A DNA stretch of 64,000 nucleotides. Source: Begonia masoniana (lineage: Eukaryota > Streptophyta > Magnoliopsida > Cucurbitales > Begoniaceae). Within the stretch, counting starts at the first letter, position 1, and each line of letters starts with the position of its first letter. Where the stretch lies: contig CM039512.1 of assembly GCA_022432975.1 (NCBI GenBank), positions 44,716,952-44,780,951 on the forward strand. Direction: 5' to 3'. Below, in pieces: positions 21,209 to 33,616 of the stretch. The translations under genes and the position numbers were made by a program. Below the pieces are notes generated by a model. The model was not told the origin of the DNA. It searched no databases and was given only the letters and a program-made list of their open reading frames with translations.

Positions 21209-23707
21209 TGTAACACCCGACATTTCGGCCAGGTGATTTTCTGACCATTTTCATTGTCACCCTCTTATTTAAACCTTATGATTTAAAATTTAATGTTAAG
21301 ACAAATTTATTACAAGTTGTGTGAAACTAGGTTGGGTGGCAGTTTTGTAATTATAATCGATGGATTTAGTATAAATAGGAAATGGAAACCTTAAACCTCA
21401 TTTATTACCACTGTAGCCGACATTTCCTCTCGGCGATTCCTTCTTTCCCAAGTTCTTGCTCTCGGCTACCAGAACTTCCATTTACCGACGGCTGGTTTCG
21501 AGCTTGCTCTTCTCTGCAAATCCACACCCGAGGTATGAAATGGACAATGTAGTCATTCATTCGTAAATAGAGCTCTGTTTTCAGCTCGGCACTGAGTTCG
21601 AATTTTTAGCAGTGGCCGAGTAGTTTAAGACTTTTAAATCTGAGAGTAGAAATGTCATCCCGAATCGATTCTGAGCATTTTAAGTAACCAACTCGGGTTT
21701 AATCAATGGTAAAACCTGTCCACCTAGTTTCGGATTTCAGACTGCAGTGTGTCAAACAGAAGAATCGGAATGACTTTAGCTATTAGATTCTAGGATGGCT
21801 TATGATTAGGACTATTAGGACTTTGTTTTAACTACTGTAATGTACATGTTTTAGGTGAAGAAGTTTAAAGGAAAGAAGCTCGGATTGCTAAGGAATCCAG
21901 GTAAGTGAATGTATTAAGATTTCCGGCCACTAGGGCCCTACACCGCAAGGGTATTAGGAAATCACTGAGATGTTAGCTTATTGACTATGATTTGTTATTT
22001 CCACGATATGAAGAAGTTGTGTAAGTAAATGTAAAGTTACAGGATGTTTTACTTGTCCTCATGATATGACTTCTCTCTATGAACTTTATGTCTATGCACT
22101 GTGTCCCTGTTATGATTAAGTTGAGAATATGAAAAGCAAATGTAACCAAGATTAAGTGCAGAGCGGGGAAAGACTATGTTATGTATGACTCGCGAATTCT
22201 CCCACTGGTGGAGGCCGAGTTAATGGTATGTATGACTCGCGAATTCTCCCACTGGTGGAGGCCGAGTTAATGATATGTACGACTCGCGAAATCTCCCACT
22301 GGTGGAGGCCGAGTTAATGATATGTATGGCTCGCGAATTTTCCCACTGGGGAGGCCGAGTGATGTATCATGATTGCCGCGATAGGCAAATGATTATGTAT
22401 GTCTGCCGCGATAGGCAAATGACTATGTACCCCTGTCTTCCTCCCTCGTTCCCTGCCTTAATACATGTTATGTAAATGATAAAGATGAACATGAATGAAG
22501 AATAGTTTATGAATTATGTCTCTTAAAATTGTGTACTCATGTATATCTGTCAGCATGCATTCCTTACTAAGCATTAGGCTTATAGTTAAACCTTATGGTG
22601 TAGGTGAAGAAGGTTCAGGTGAGGATGTTATGTTCAAAGAGGATGCTTAAGGCTGGTTGCTGAAGGATGCTCAAGGTGACAGTGCGGGACTGGAGAGGCG
22701 ACTTATGACCCCTGGTTAAGACTCTTATGTTACAGTATGTTAAAGGACATGGTAGCTTAAGTAGGATGAGATTATTTTAAAACGTTGAGCTTTGAAACTG
22801 TCTAGTGGATCATTGAGTCAGGGAATGATTATATAGATTTATAAATGATCTGTTGCTTAAGTCTTCCGCTATATGCATTTCGAATGAGTTGTGTTTTCTT
22901 TCTGTTGGGAGGAGTCATTTGATGATTTAGTGTTCTCTACCGTAAGACGGAAGCTGGATGAGGCAATCTTCCGGTTGACGTCATCGGCAGATGCCGAGAG
23001 TTAATTGTTTGATGGTTTAGTCTTCCGGCTGACGTCATCGGCAGATGCCGAAGGGTAGCTGTTGTTGGTTTAGTCTTCCGGCTGACGTCATCGGCAGATG
23101 CCGAAGGATAGTTGTATGATGGTTTAGTCTTCCGGATGACGTCACCGGAAGATGTAAAATGTGTTTTGTCGTTTAGCGACCGGAAGATGTAAAATGTGTT
23201 TTGTCGTTTAGCGACCGGAAGATGTAAAATGTGTTTTGTCGATTAGCGACCGGATGATGTTTTAATTTAGCACGCGAGACCCACGTGCCCACCGGAAGAT
23301 GTCTCCTTTTAGGCGATGTTAAGCGAGTCACGCGTAATGCACGTGATGACCGGACGACTAAATTTCTGAGGGTTGTCAACGCATGCAACCCATGCAAACC
23401 CGAGTTGTATTAAGTTAAGAGGATTGAGGGCACCTCCTCTTTTCCCGAAATTGTCAAGAAGCCAATGACCGAGTCTAGTCGCTCGACTCTGTGAAGGTTG
23501 AGCCGACGAGGGGTGGGAAGTCGGGCACGAGAGGGTTCGTCTTCCTTAATGGTTCTGCGTTTCTATTACCAGTTTAAAAAAAATATATATATGTTAAATG
23601 TGAAAGTCTGTTGAGAGATAGTAAGTGAATGTAATAATAGTAAAAGTCAAGCAAACGATTAATGAAAGAATATGAACACGTAACGGCTCCTGGCCGGGGT
23701 CGTTACA
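21209..23707 (+). repeat. 3' LTR of element B
   Basis: A 2499-bp copy of 14085-16582. Differences seen include cccatc/cccgac at the start, cttccctt/cttccatt, ctgaag/ctggag and cacgtgacg/cacgtaacg near the end. It carries the same TATA (21370), repeats, micro-ORF (22555) and TGACGTCA array (22976-23145). Confidence 0.93.
22555..22650 (+). CDS. Conserved LTR leader micro-ORF (element B 3' LTR), 31 aa
   Basis: Same as the copy at 15431. In the 3' LTR it would lie near the 3' end of the element's own transcript, or downstream of LTR-driven transcription into flanking DNA. Confidence 0.35.
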   Translation: MHSLLSIRLIVKPYGVGEEGSGEDVMFKEDA

Positions 23708-23740
23708 TACATAGACAAAAATGCTGGGTGTTACAATATG

Positions 23741-26700
23741 CCATTATGTCCTCTATTCGTCCTCGGTAGGCTAACAACAAAATCTATAGTGATGTTCTCC
23801 CACTTCCATTCGGGGATTAAGAGAGGCTAAAGTGGCGCAACAGGTCGTTGATGTTCAGCCTTCACCTGCTGACATACCATACAAGACTCCACATATTTGG
23901 CAACCTCGTTCTTCATATTTGGCCACCATAAATTTAATTTTAAGTCCCGATACATCTTCGTGCTTCCCGGATGTACTAAGAAAGAAAACGAGTGGCCTTT
24001 TGATAAAATTTCCTTTCGTAGCTCTTCATTCTTTGGAACATACCACCTATTTTTGAACTTCAAAATACCATCGCCCGAGTAACTGAAGTCGGAGGAGGCG
24101 TTGGCCAATTTACTTGCAATATCACTCATCTCCTTCAAATTGATCTTTACTTCCAAATTGAACCTCTAAATTTCCGTTCTCAAAGGCATTGATACGGCCG
24201 ACATAGCTGGTTGCATAGTAGCCGGCATCCTACTCAATGCATCGGCTACCACGTTAGCTTTCCCCAGGTGGTATTTAATCTCGATATCATAATTTTTCAC
24301 AAACTCGAGCCATCGTTGTTGCCTCATGTTTAACTCTTTCTGGGTAAATATATACTTTAACTTTTTGTTATCAGAAAACACCTCACATGACTGTCCATAT
24401 AAGTGGTATCTCCATACCTTCAGTGCATAGACAACTGTCGCTAACTCCAGATCGTGAGTAGGGTAGTTCTGCTCGTAACTCTTCAATTGTCTGGATGCGT
24501 ATGCCACCATTTTTTCTTCTTGCATTAATACGCATCCCAAATCAACCTTTGAGGCATCACAGTATACTCTGAATTTACCATCTTCGACCGGCAATACCAA
24601 CAAAGGAGCAGTGGTTAATTTCTGCTTAAGCATCTAAAAACTCTCCTCGCAAGCTTCAGACCACTTGAACTTGATGTCCTTCTTCGTTAAGCTGGTCATA
24701 GGCTTTGCTATCACAGAAAATCCCTTGATAAACTTTCTGTAATAACCAACTAACCCAACAAAACTTCGTACCTCACTGGCATTTCTTGGCCTCGGCCATT
24801 CCTTCACAGCCTGAATCTTGGCCGGATCCACAGAAATTCTCTCTGCAGACACCCCGTGGCCTAGAAAATTAATCTGGTTCAACCAGAATTCACACTTACG
24901 ATAGCACAATTGCCAAGTGCTCTTCGTGCTCTCCTTCATTACGAGAATAAACCAGGATGTCGTCGATGAAGACGATCATAAATTTATCCAAGAAATCCTA
25001 GAATATTCTGTTCATCAGGTCCATAAATGCCGTCGGGGCATTAGTCAACCCAAACGACATCACCAAGAATTCATAGCGTCCATATCGGGTCCTGAAGGTG
25101 ATCTTTGGAATATCACTGGCCCTGACCTTCAATTGATAATAATCGGAGCGCAAATCAATATTTGAAAATACCCGAGCCCCTTGTAGTTGGCCAAATAAAT
25201 CGTCGATCCTCAGCAACGGGTACTTATTCTTGATAGTCAACTAATTCAGCTCACGGTAATCAATACACATGCGTAGGGACTCATCCTTCTTCTTAAAAAA
25301 TAGGACTGGTGCACCCCACGGAGAGAAGCTAGGGTGTACGAAGCTCTTGTCCACCAATTCCTTTAGCTGAGCCTTTAACTCTCTCAGCTCTATTGGCGTC
25401 ATTCAGTACGGGTTCTTTGATACCGGTTCAGCACCAGGACATACTTCAATCTCGAACTCAATCTCACGATCCGGTAGCAACCCCAGTAAGTCATCTAAGA
25501 GAACCTCTGAGAAGTTTCGAACTACTGGAATATCTTGTAGTTCTACCTCATCTAGCCTTTGAACATCCACTACATAGGCTAGAAATCTGACACATCCTAA
25601 CCTCATCAGCTGTTGAGCTTTTAAGGAGGATACAACAGGCATATTGTGTTTCTTTGGTATAGCCTGATAGGAGAACTCTTTCTCATTCGGGCGCTTAAAA
25701 GACACAAGCCCGGACCTGTAATTGATGGTGGCGTGATGTCTAAATAGCCAGTCCATTCCCAGAATTACATCATATCCTTTCATACCGATGATGATAAAAT
25801 TGGCATGTAATTTTTGGTCCCCTACTGGCACTATATCACCCTACACCGCCTGCTCGGAGTACATAAACTCTCCGGATGGTAGCATGACACTGTATGGTTG
25901 ATCTGACGACACAATACATAAACTCTCCCTAACCACGAAGTCCATTGCCACAAACGAATGTGCAGCCCCCGTGTCCAACAAAGTGTAAGCAGGTGAATTA
26001 CAAATCAAGATTGTACTTGTGATAGCTTCCTGTTGTACTTCGTCGTCATCCTCGATCATTGCAAAAACCCTAGGGGTAGCGCGATTCAGCCTCCTATCTG
26101 GCATCGGGCAATCCCGGATGTGATAGCCTTCTTTGTCACATTGGAAGCAACGACCAGTAAAGAGTCTGCATTCACCCGTGTGACTTCTCTGGCAATGTGG
26201 GCATACTGGAAGCTGAGGAGCCCCCATTGGTCTTTTTTTCTTGTCCTGATAAGCAGCAGTCTCATTGGACCTCTTAATGCCCCAGTTCTGTTGCTGTTGT
26301 GGTTGCCCAACCTGACCCCTTTGTTGTTGTTGAGGGGCATCATGAAGGAATCTCCTTGATGAATCCCTCTGTTTCTGGAACGTTATCTCTAAGGCTTCCA
26401 ACTGCAAAGCCTTGGCCACCACTTTCGTATACGGGGCCTTGTCAAAACCCCCGGTCGTGATTCCCCGTAAAAGGTCCATCTTCAGACCCTAGATGAACTG
26501 GTGTACCTTGTTTTCGTCGGTGGCCACCAGATGAGGTGAGTAGCAGGATAGTGACTCGAACTTCTGAACATACTCGGCCACTGACCCATATTGCCGCAGT
26601 TGAGAGAATTCGATCATCTTTTCCTTTCTCACGCTGCGGTTGAAATACTTCTCGTAGAAGATCCTCTTGAATCAGCTCCAATCTATAGCCACTGTAGTTG

Positions 26701-26788
26701 ACTGCATAGTGTCTTACCAAAATCCAGCATTTTTGGTGAGATGGAACATGGCACACACCATTTTCTTACTTTCTTCCACCTCTGCGTA
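23741..26788 (-). pseudogene. Element C gag, protease, RT, RNase H and integrase N-part
   Basis: Read from 26788 leftwards. Gag begins mid-domain (MVCAMFHLTKNAGFW) because element D cut it. FYEKYFNRSVRKEKMIEFSQ and SVAEYVQKFESLS follow. The zinc knuckle reads CFQCDKEGYHIRDC, with the expected His replaced by Tyr. Protease: LLDTGAAHSF (near 25975). [22 protein letters not shown] and FIDDILVYS near 24970. RNase [14 protein letters not shown]. Integrase zinc region: [27 protein letters not shown]. Several in-frame stops and frameshifts. The left end (23741) abuts ATATG and the solo LTR; integrase continues at 11566. No 5' LTR or primer site for C is found to the right of D. Confidence 0.88.
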
Positions 26789-27790
26789 TGTAGCACCCAG
26801 TCCCATTAAACCAAATTTAATTTATCAAACTATGGTGTGCTAATTTTATGAAGAATTAGGAGAAAAAGGTGATTAGGTTAGTTAAAGTCTATTTAAGGGC
26901 AAAAGGGTAAATAGAAATTAAAACTGGATAACGTATTTAAGAAAAGAGAATTTGGGGTTAAATGCATTGTAGCCGCCACCATTCTGATTATCTTTTTCTC
27001 TCGGCCAACAGCTCTTCAGCAGACTCCCTCTTGGCGATTTTCCCTCCAATTTCATCCAACCAAGGTGAGTTTTGATTTAACCGCTTGCTGTTTTAGTGCC
27101 TAGGTAGCTAAAGGATTTCAATGTATGTATTTTTGGAAATGCTATGAATGCGAGATTTCGTTTGGGATATAGTATGGAATCGGGAATGCTAGATAAACGA
27201 AAATGCCGAACTAGCTCCTTAGATTTCTAGATAGTTTGGAAATGAAGTTTAATGCTCTGTTTGTGATTTATGTGAACAGAATCCCGAAGTAGCTCATAAC
27301 CAGGAACTCTCGGGGAATCCAGGTAAGTGAAGTAATGTGTGTGCCTTCGGGCCTACATCACAAAACAGTAGGTTTATGCATGTTTGAGTGTTTTCTTTAT
27401 GTCATGCATCATGTTTTTTAAGAAATACGAAAATGAATTTACATAAAATGTTATGGCAAGGAATGAACAGAACGTGTTGTGATAGCTATTAAGGGAATTC
27501 ATCCGCCCCTTAACTGATGTAGTGGATTTATTACATTGGGAGAATTGATCCCACTCCCAAGAAAACTGAGGGATCAGATCAGCTATTAAGGGAATTCATC
27601 CGCCCCTTAATCGAGTGGAGGATGTATAACATTGGGAGGATTGATCCCACTCCCAAGGGAAACAAGGGATCAGATCAGTTATGAATGAACGTGAATGCAA
27701 CTGAGATGAGAAAGTAAAAACTGCATGTTTAGGAATTTATGTTTTAGCGTTTCAGCATTTAATTTCATAATGCTTCACTTATTTAGCATT

Positions 27791-27865
27791 ATGCTAATAG
27801 ATGAGTTTTGTAATGTAGGTGCTGAGGTAACCACTGAAGAGTTCTCTGAATTTACTAAAGAATAG
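27791..27865 (+). CDS. LTR leader micro-ORF, short form (element D)
   Basis: In-frame ATG gives MLIDEFCNVG and a tail EVTTEEFSEFTKE-stop (24 aa). The frame upstream reads LFSI where others read LLSF, without an ATG at the first position. The tail keeps the 16-codon length from Gly to stop found in A, C, H and B, with little DNA identity. Confidence 0.3.
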   Translation: MLIDEFCNVGAEVTTEEFSEFTKE

Positions 27866-28319
27866 GTGAAGCTGTTAAAGCACATTCATGCCGCGCCTTG
27901 GTGTCCTAATGAGGCGGTTTAACATTTGTCTGTAGGTGAAGTTTCACTGGTTAAGTGGTTATTTGATGAGTATTCAGGATTTAATGACAGTAGCTATTTG
28001 ATGTTTCATATCCTTGGAATTTTCTTCTCTGTCAAGGGAAACGTGATTTTAATGTTGTCAGTGTCTAACCTTTCTGAAGGGTCTAGAATGTCTGAGTTGT
28101 CCCCTGTTATGAAAAATCCGACTTGATTTTATTACAATCTGTTGGTTTGGGATTTTATAGGTTCAGAATACAAATATTGGTTTTAAATGGTCACTTGTTG
28201 GAATTCAGATGTTATTTAGGGTCAGGTTATTTCGGATGTTTTGAGTGAAATCTATAAGTTCAACCATCGGCGAAAGAAGTTAATCGGTGGATGTATGTTA
28301 AAGTTGATCGGATGAATGA

Positions 28320-28560
28320 ATCATCCGGCTGACGTCACCGGTGGATGTATGATAAAGTCGATCGGATGATGGCTGACGTCACCGGTGGATGTATGTTAAA
28401 GTCGATCGGATGATGGCTGACGTCACTGGTGGATGTATGTTGAAGTCGATCGGATGATGGCTGACGTCACCGGTGGATGTAGGAAGTGTTTTGTCAATTT
28501 GTGACCCGTTGATGGCTGACGTCACCAGTGGATGCAGGAAGTGTTTGTCGTTTAGTGACC
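28320..28560 (+). promoter_or_regulatory. TGACGTCAC repeats in element D LTR
   Basis: Repeated cgatcggatgatggctgacg followed by tcaccggtggatgtatgtt. It pairs TGACGTCA with the CCGGTGGATG motif, which is the reverse complement of the CATCCACCGG motif in LTRs A and E. Confidence 0.55.
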
Positions 28561-28948
28561 GGATGATGAAGCTAAAGTTTTGTCGCTTTGTCACCAGGGA
28601 AGCCTTCTGGTTCCTGTTTCGGCCTCTTCCGTTGACTTTGCTCGGCGGTAGATATGTTTGACTTCTGTAACTTTTCAAATATTACATGGTTTAAACCCTT
28701 ACTCCCTTTGGCCGATTGTTTTTTAATATTACAACCGATTGTTCAAACATTTCTTTTTATATAGTTTTGTTTAACTCTATTGTGCTTAAATGATTTCCGC
28801 TGCTAGCTTTTTAAAATATTACGAGGTTTTAGAAAATGTCAAATTTTAACTTTTCGAGCAAAATTTTAAACTTGGTCCAAAGTTTCTTAGTTATATTCGG
28901 GTTATGAGTAGCGAACTGGGTTCAAAAAAAACCCGGGGCGTTACATTA

Positions 28949-28960
28949 TGGTATAAGAGA
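28949..28960 (+). other. Degraded primer binding site, element D
   Basis: TGGTATAAGAGA just after the LTR end; initiator-Met type with one central change and a changed end. Confidence 0.6.
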
Positions 28961-29028
28961 CATTTTGTTAAACCGTTCAAAAGATTACTCATCTGTGCCA
29001 ACCGACGCATGGAAATACTTCAACAATT

Positions 29029-29088
29029 GTAAGTGTTTATGTTAGCCTTAGTTATTAGATATTTATGAGAGTATTTAACCTTGTCTAG
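29029..29088 (+). other. Predicted 60-nt leader intron (element D)
   Basis: AATT/GTAAGTGTTTATG ... CTTGTCTAG/GAATA. Same placement and size as in elements B and E. Confidence 0.35.
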
Positions 29089-29100
29089 GAATATAGCAAA

Positions 29101-29864
29101 ATAGCGAGACGACCAGGAAGACCAAGACTACCAAGAGAGATACCAACTCCGAGACAAGAGGAGGACTCTAGTGTAATTAGGCAGCTGACAGAATTGGTGT
29201 GTCAGCAGACTGACATAGTGCGACAACAGTCCGACCAGTTAGGAGTGTTATTGAACCGAGAAGCACAAGGAAGTGCCAACTCGGGCTATGGCAATGAGCA
29301 TACGGGGGACAGATTCCGCAGACTGCAAGCACCCACATTCGATGGAAAGTCGCCCAACCCGATAATTGCTGAGGAATGGCTGAGGAAGGTTGAGAGTATG
29401 TTAGGTGTGCCAATGTTGGTGAAGGGGAAAAGGTCACGTTGGCAACATTTTATCTGGCTGGTGATGCACAACTTTGGTGGGAGACAATTGAGACCACCAC
29501 CGACGTTTTGGCGATGACTTGGTCGCAATTTAACGACATTTTCTATGATAAATATTTTAGTAGCACTGTTCAAACCGCAAAGAAAATAGAGTTCATGCAG
29601 CTGAAGCAAACGGGGTCGGTGGCAGAGTACAACAGCCAATTCGAATCCTTGTCAAGATTTGTTAGACATCTTGTACATAGGAATGAAGATAAAGTGTTTC
29701 AGTTTATGCAAGGATTGAAGCCAGAGATGTACAGAGGAGTTAAGTTTACAGGTATTAAAGGCTTGTCCTTCAGCGAGGTTGTGTCTACAGCCTTGGAGGT
29801 GGAGGAAGCTGAAATGAAATGTTTGGGACCGAAGGAAGCCCCGCGAAAGTTCGTCCAACCCTAA
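29101..29864 (+). pseudogene. Element D gag
   Basis: The start codon appears mutated to ATA at 29101 (then ARRPGRPRLPRE), aligned with MVRGQQ of B and E. The Gag domain reads IIAEEWLRKVESMLGV, then after a frameshift near 29420 ATFYLAGDAQLWWETI, FYDKYFSSTVQTAKKIEFMQ and QTGSVAEYNSQFESLSRF. A TAA at 29862 interrupts the linker before the zinc knuckles. Confidence 0.85.
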
Positions 29865-32800
29865 CAACAGAGAGGAATGAAGAGGCCAAATGAAGGCCAG
29901 AGTAGCCAAGGATCAGGGAGGAAGGTACCGGATAACAAGAAGTATCCCCAAAGCTCGAAGTGTCTAAAAAGTCACCTGGGTGAATGCAGGTTGGGTTCGG
30001 GAAAGTGTTTCAATTGCGAAGAAGTTGGACACGCCTTCAGGGATTGCCCGAGGCCCAGGATCACACGGTGTTTCAACTGTGGCAAGGTTGGTCACCTCAA
30101 CAGAGACTGCCCGATCTTAAAGAGTAGCCCTACTAAGATAAAGCCGAGGATATGCTCCATGGTGGAGTCGGGCGAAGATGAACAGCCTGCTGTTGTGTCA
30201 GGTACTATACTGGTCAACTCTTTACCCGCTTTTACATTGATAGACTCTGGTGCAACATATTCATTCATAGCATCAGCATTTGCCGATAAGTTAGATGTAA
30301 AGCTTACCCCTACTGAACATGTGTTTAATGTTGCTTTACCCTCCGGTGAACGCCTGTACTCTAACCAAGTGATGCCTAATAGTGTTGTATTAGTAGGAAA
30401 TATGAATTTGCCCCCTGATCTCATTATTATGGACATAATGGGATTTGATGTAATCCTAAGAATGGATTGGTTGTTTAAGCATTATGCCACAATAGATTGT
30501 AGGACTGGAATTATTAGTTTTCAATTCCCTGGTGGTTTAAACCATACCTTCCAAGCTCTGAAGAAGAGTAAGGAAATGACTGTGATGACTTCTGTCGATT
30601 GTAGACCCTCCTCATGCAGAGAGTATTTGTGCTTTTTGGCTAATGTCTTAGATACACAACTGGTAGAAAAATCAAGCCCCAAAAATGTTTTAGTTGTCCA
30701 AGATTTTCCAGAAGTATTCCTAGATGACCTTCCTGGCTTACCACCAGATAGAGAAATTGAATTTGTCATAGATGTTTACCCCGGCGCCGAACCTGTGTCT
30801 AAAAATCCATATAGACTAGCACCAACAGAACTTAAGGAATTGAAGAAGCAGTTAGAGGATTTGTTGGAGAAAGGGTTCATACGCCCTAGGTTTTCACCAT
30901 GGGGTGCACCTGTCCTTTTTGTCAAAAAGAAAGATGGATCAATGCATATGTGCATAGACTATAGAGAATTAAATAAGCTAACTGTCAAGAACAAGTATCC
31001 ACTGCCGAGGATTGATGATTTATTTGATCAGCTCAAGGGTGCACGGGTTTTCTCTAAGATTGACCTGAGGTCAGGTTACTACCAACTGAGAGTAAAGTCT
31101 GAAGATATTCCTAAGACAGCCTTTCGTACAAGATATGGACATTATGGTTTTTGGTTATGTCCTTTGGATTGACAAATGCACCAGCAGCCTTTATGGATCT
31201 CATGAATAGAGTGTTTCATGAATATTTGGATAAGTTTGTCATAGTGTTTATTGATGATATTCTGATCTATTCACGTACTAAGGATGAGCATGCAAGGCAC
31301 TTGAGCTTGGTGTTAGGAGTACTTAGACAGCATCAACTTTATGCTAAGTTTTCCAAGTGTGAGTTTTGGTTGAACAGAGTTCACTTTCTTGGTCACGTGA
31401 TCTCTGGAGATGGAATATCTGTCGATCCAGCCAAGGTTCAGGCAGTTAAGGAGTGGCCCCAACCAAAGAATGCTACTGATATTAGGAGTTTCCTTGGGTT
31501 AGCAGGATATTATAGGAAGTTCATTGAAGGATTCTCAAAGATTGCAACACCCCTTACTAGGTTAACAAGGAAAAATGTGAAGTATATATGGACTGATGAA
31601 TGTGAGCATAGTTTCAAGACCTTCAAACAGAAACTGATCAATGCTCTAATTTTAACCCTTCAAGTTGAGGATGATAAATTTAGTATTTATTGTGATGCTT
31701 CCAAAACTGGTCTTGGTTGTGTGTTAATGCAGAATGGTAAAGTAATCGCTTATGCCTCTAGACAGTTGAAAGCACATGAGAAGAATTACCCTTCACATGA
31801 CTTAGAATTAGCTGCTGTGGTATTTGCACTTAAGATTTGGAGGCATTACTTGTATGGACAAACTTGTGAGATATTTTCAGATCATAAAAGTCTGAAGTAT
31901 ATCTTCACACAGAAAGAGCTAAATATGAGACAACGTAGATGGTTAGAGTTTGTCAAAGACTACGATTTCGAGATTAAGTACCACCCTGGCAAGGCGAACG
32001 TAGTGGCTGATGCTTTGAGTAGAGTGACGACTTCAGTCTCTACATTGATTCTAGACATACCGATAGCTTTACAGACAGAATTCCAAAGATTTAACTTGGA
32101 AGCTGTATCTAGTGTGTCCGCCATGATTTCAGCCATATCATTAAGGCCTACTATTTGGAGAAAAATAAAGGAAGCCCAAAGGATCGACACTGAATGCAAT
32201 ACATATAAGTTGTGCATGGACTCTACAGACAAGTCGGATTTCAATTGTTCTGTTGATGAATTCTCAAGTTTCGGAATAGATGGTTTGTTCCGGCTGATAC
32301 CGAACTTAGAAGGGAAATCCTATCTGAGGCACATACCTCTAGACTCTCTGTTCATTCAAGAAGCACGAAAATGTACAAAGATCTCAAGCAACATTATTGG
32401 CGTCCGAGTATGAAAAGAAGTGTGGCCGAGTATGTTGGATCGTGCTTGATATGTCAACAGATTAAAGCTGAACATCAAAGGCCTGCAGGAACATTACAAC
32501 CCTTATCAATTTCCGAATGGAAATGGGAATAAATAACGATGGATTTTGTTATAGGATTACCTAGAACAGCAAAGGGTCACGATGCAATTTGGGCAATAGT
32601 TGATCGTTTAACCAAATCCGCTCACTTTCTGCCAATGAAGATAACATACTCGATGGATCAACTGGCTGAGTTGTATGTGCATGAAGTTGTTAGACTGCAT
32701 GGAGTTCCAAACACCATAGTATTAGACCGAGACTCTAGATTTACTTCTAAGTTTTGGAAAAGTTTACACAAGGCTATGGGAACACAGCTTAGTTTTAGCA

Positions 32801-33581
32801 TAGCTTTTCACCCTCAAACTGATGGACAGTCCGAAAGAACCATCCAAACATTAGAGGATATGCTCCGTGCATGTGTTCTAGACTTTCAAGGTTCATGGAG
32901 CAAATACTTGCCCTTGGTTGAAATTTCTTATAACAACAGTTTCCAGGCAACAATAGGCATGGCACCATACGAGGCATTATATGGACGAAGGTGCAGATCT
33001 CCATTATATTGGGATGACGTTGGGGAAGCACAATTGATTGGTCCTGACATTGTGCAGCAGACAGTGGAGAAGATGCTCTTATCCGACAAAGAATCTTGAC
33101 AGCTCAGAGCCGGCAGAAAAGCTATGCGGACAAGAGACGAAGAGAACTAGAATTTGATGTTAGTAATGAAGTTTTCCTTAAGGTGTCACCTTTCAAAGGA
33201 GTTGTGAGATTTGGTAAGAGGGGTAAGTTGAACCCCAGATATATTGGACCTTTCTCAATCTTGAGGAGAATTGGGAAGTCAGCTTATCAATTACTGTTAC
33301 CAGCCTCTTTAGAGGGAATCCATAACGTGTTTCATGTTTCCATGCTGAAGAAGTGTGTTAGAGATCCATCTCAGATTGTGGAACAGTAGAGTATTGAAGT
33401 TCATCCTACCCTTACCTATGAGGAGAAACCAGTAAGGATCCTGGACTATGCAGTGAAGGTATTGCGCAACAAAATGGTCGCACTGGTTAAAGTCTTATGG
33501 CATAACCATAACATAGAGGAGACAACATGGGAGCGCCAGCAAGACATGATGGACCAATATCCAGAATTATTCAGATACTGA
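29865..33581 (+). pseudogene. Element D zinc knuckles, protease, RT, RNase H, integrase
   Basis: Two tandem zinc knuckles, [14 protein letters not shown] (30006-30047) and [14 protein letters not shown] (30069-30110), where B, C and E have one. Protease [10 protein letters not shown] near 30237. [21 protein letters not shown] and, after a frameshift near 31150, FIDDILIYS near 31250. RNase [14 protein letters not shown]. Integrase is interrupted by a frameshift near 32390 (zinc region), a TAA near 32531, a frameshift near 33080 and a TAG at 33387. Catalytic context [11 protein letters not shown] and [14 protein letters not shown] is still visible. The chromodomain-like end NHNIEETTWERQ lies before the TGA at 33579-33581; the polypurine tract is 33604-33616. 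Confidence 0.87.
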
Positions 33582-33616
33582 ATTTTGAGGACAAAATTCT
33601 TTTAAGGAGGGAAGAT

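Larger units (their letters stand above)
14085..23707 (+). mobile_element. Element B: near-intact Ty3/gypsy (Del/Tekay-like)
   Basis: A complete 9.6 kb element: 5' LTR 14085-16582, primer site, gag-pol 16745-21167, polypurine tract, 3' LTR 21209-23707. TACAT flanks it at 14080-14084 and 23708-23712. The two LTRs are 2498 and 2499 bp and differ by eye at roughly a dozen positions (about 0.5%), so this is the youngest insertion seen. It sits inside the minus-strand solo LTR. Only two lesions break the coding region. The Del/Tekay assignment rests on long LTRs, the iMet primer and the chromodomain-like C-terminus; a tree would be needed to confirm it. Confidence 0.93.
11567..23735 (-). mobile_element. 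Solo gypsy LTR inserted in element C pol (split by element B)
   Basis: The LTR occupies 11567-14079 and 23708-23735, about 2.54 kb when the nested element is removed. Its minus-strand start is TGTAACACCCAGCATTTTTG (ending at 23735) and its minus-strand end is GGGATTGTCACA (at 11567). The flanks 11562-11566 and 23736-23740 are both ATATG, a perfect 5-bp target duplication. No internal domain of its own is present, so it is a solo LTR left by LTR-LTR recombination. It carries the leader micro-ORF, the GTAAGT block (rc, near 13570) and a tandem array. Confidence 0.88.
26789..28945 (+). repeat. 5' LTR of element D
   Basis: 2157 bp, ending ACCCGGGGCGTTACA. Splice-like sites: donor AAG/GTGAGT at 27064, acceptor GTGAACAG at 27279, donor CAG/GTAAGT at 27322 (43-nt mini-exon). 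A ~100-bp unit (gctattaagggaattcatcc, then gggag..ttgatcccactccc) is present twice at 27482-27680. The micro-ORF is at 27791. Five TGACGTCAC-containing 43-bp units lie at 28320-28530. Confidence 0.88.
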
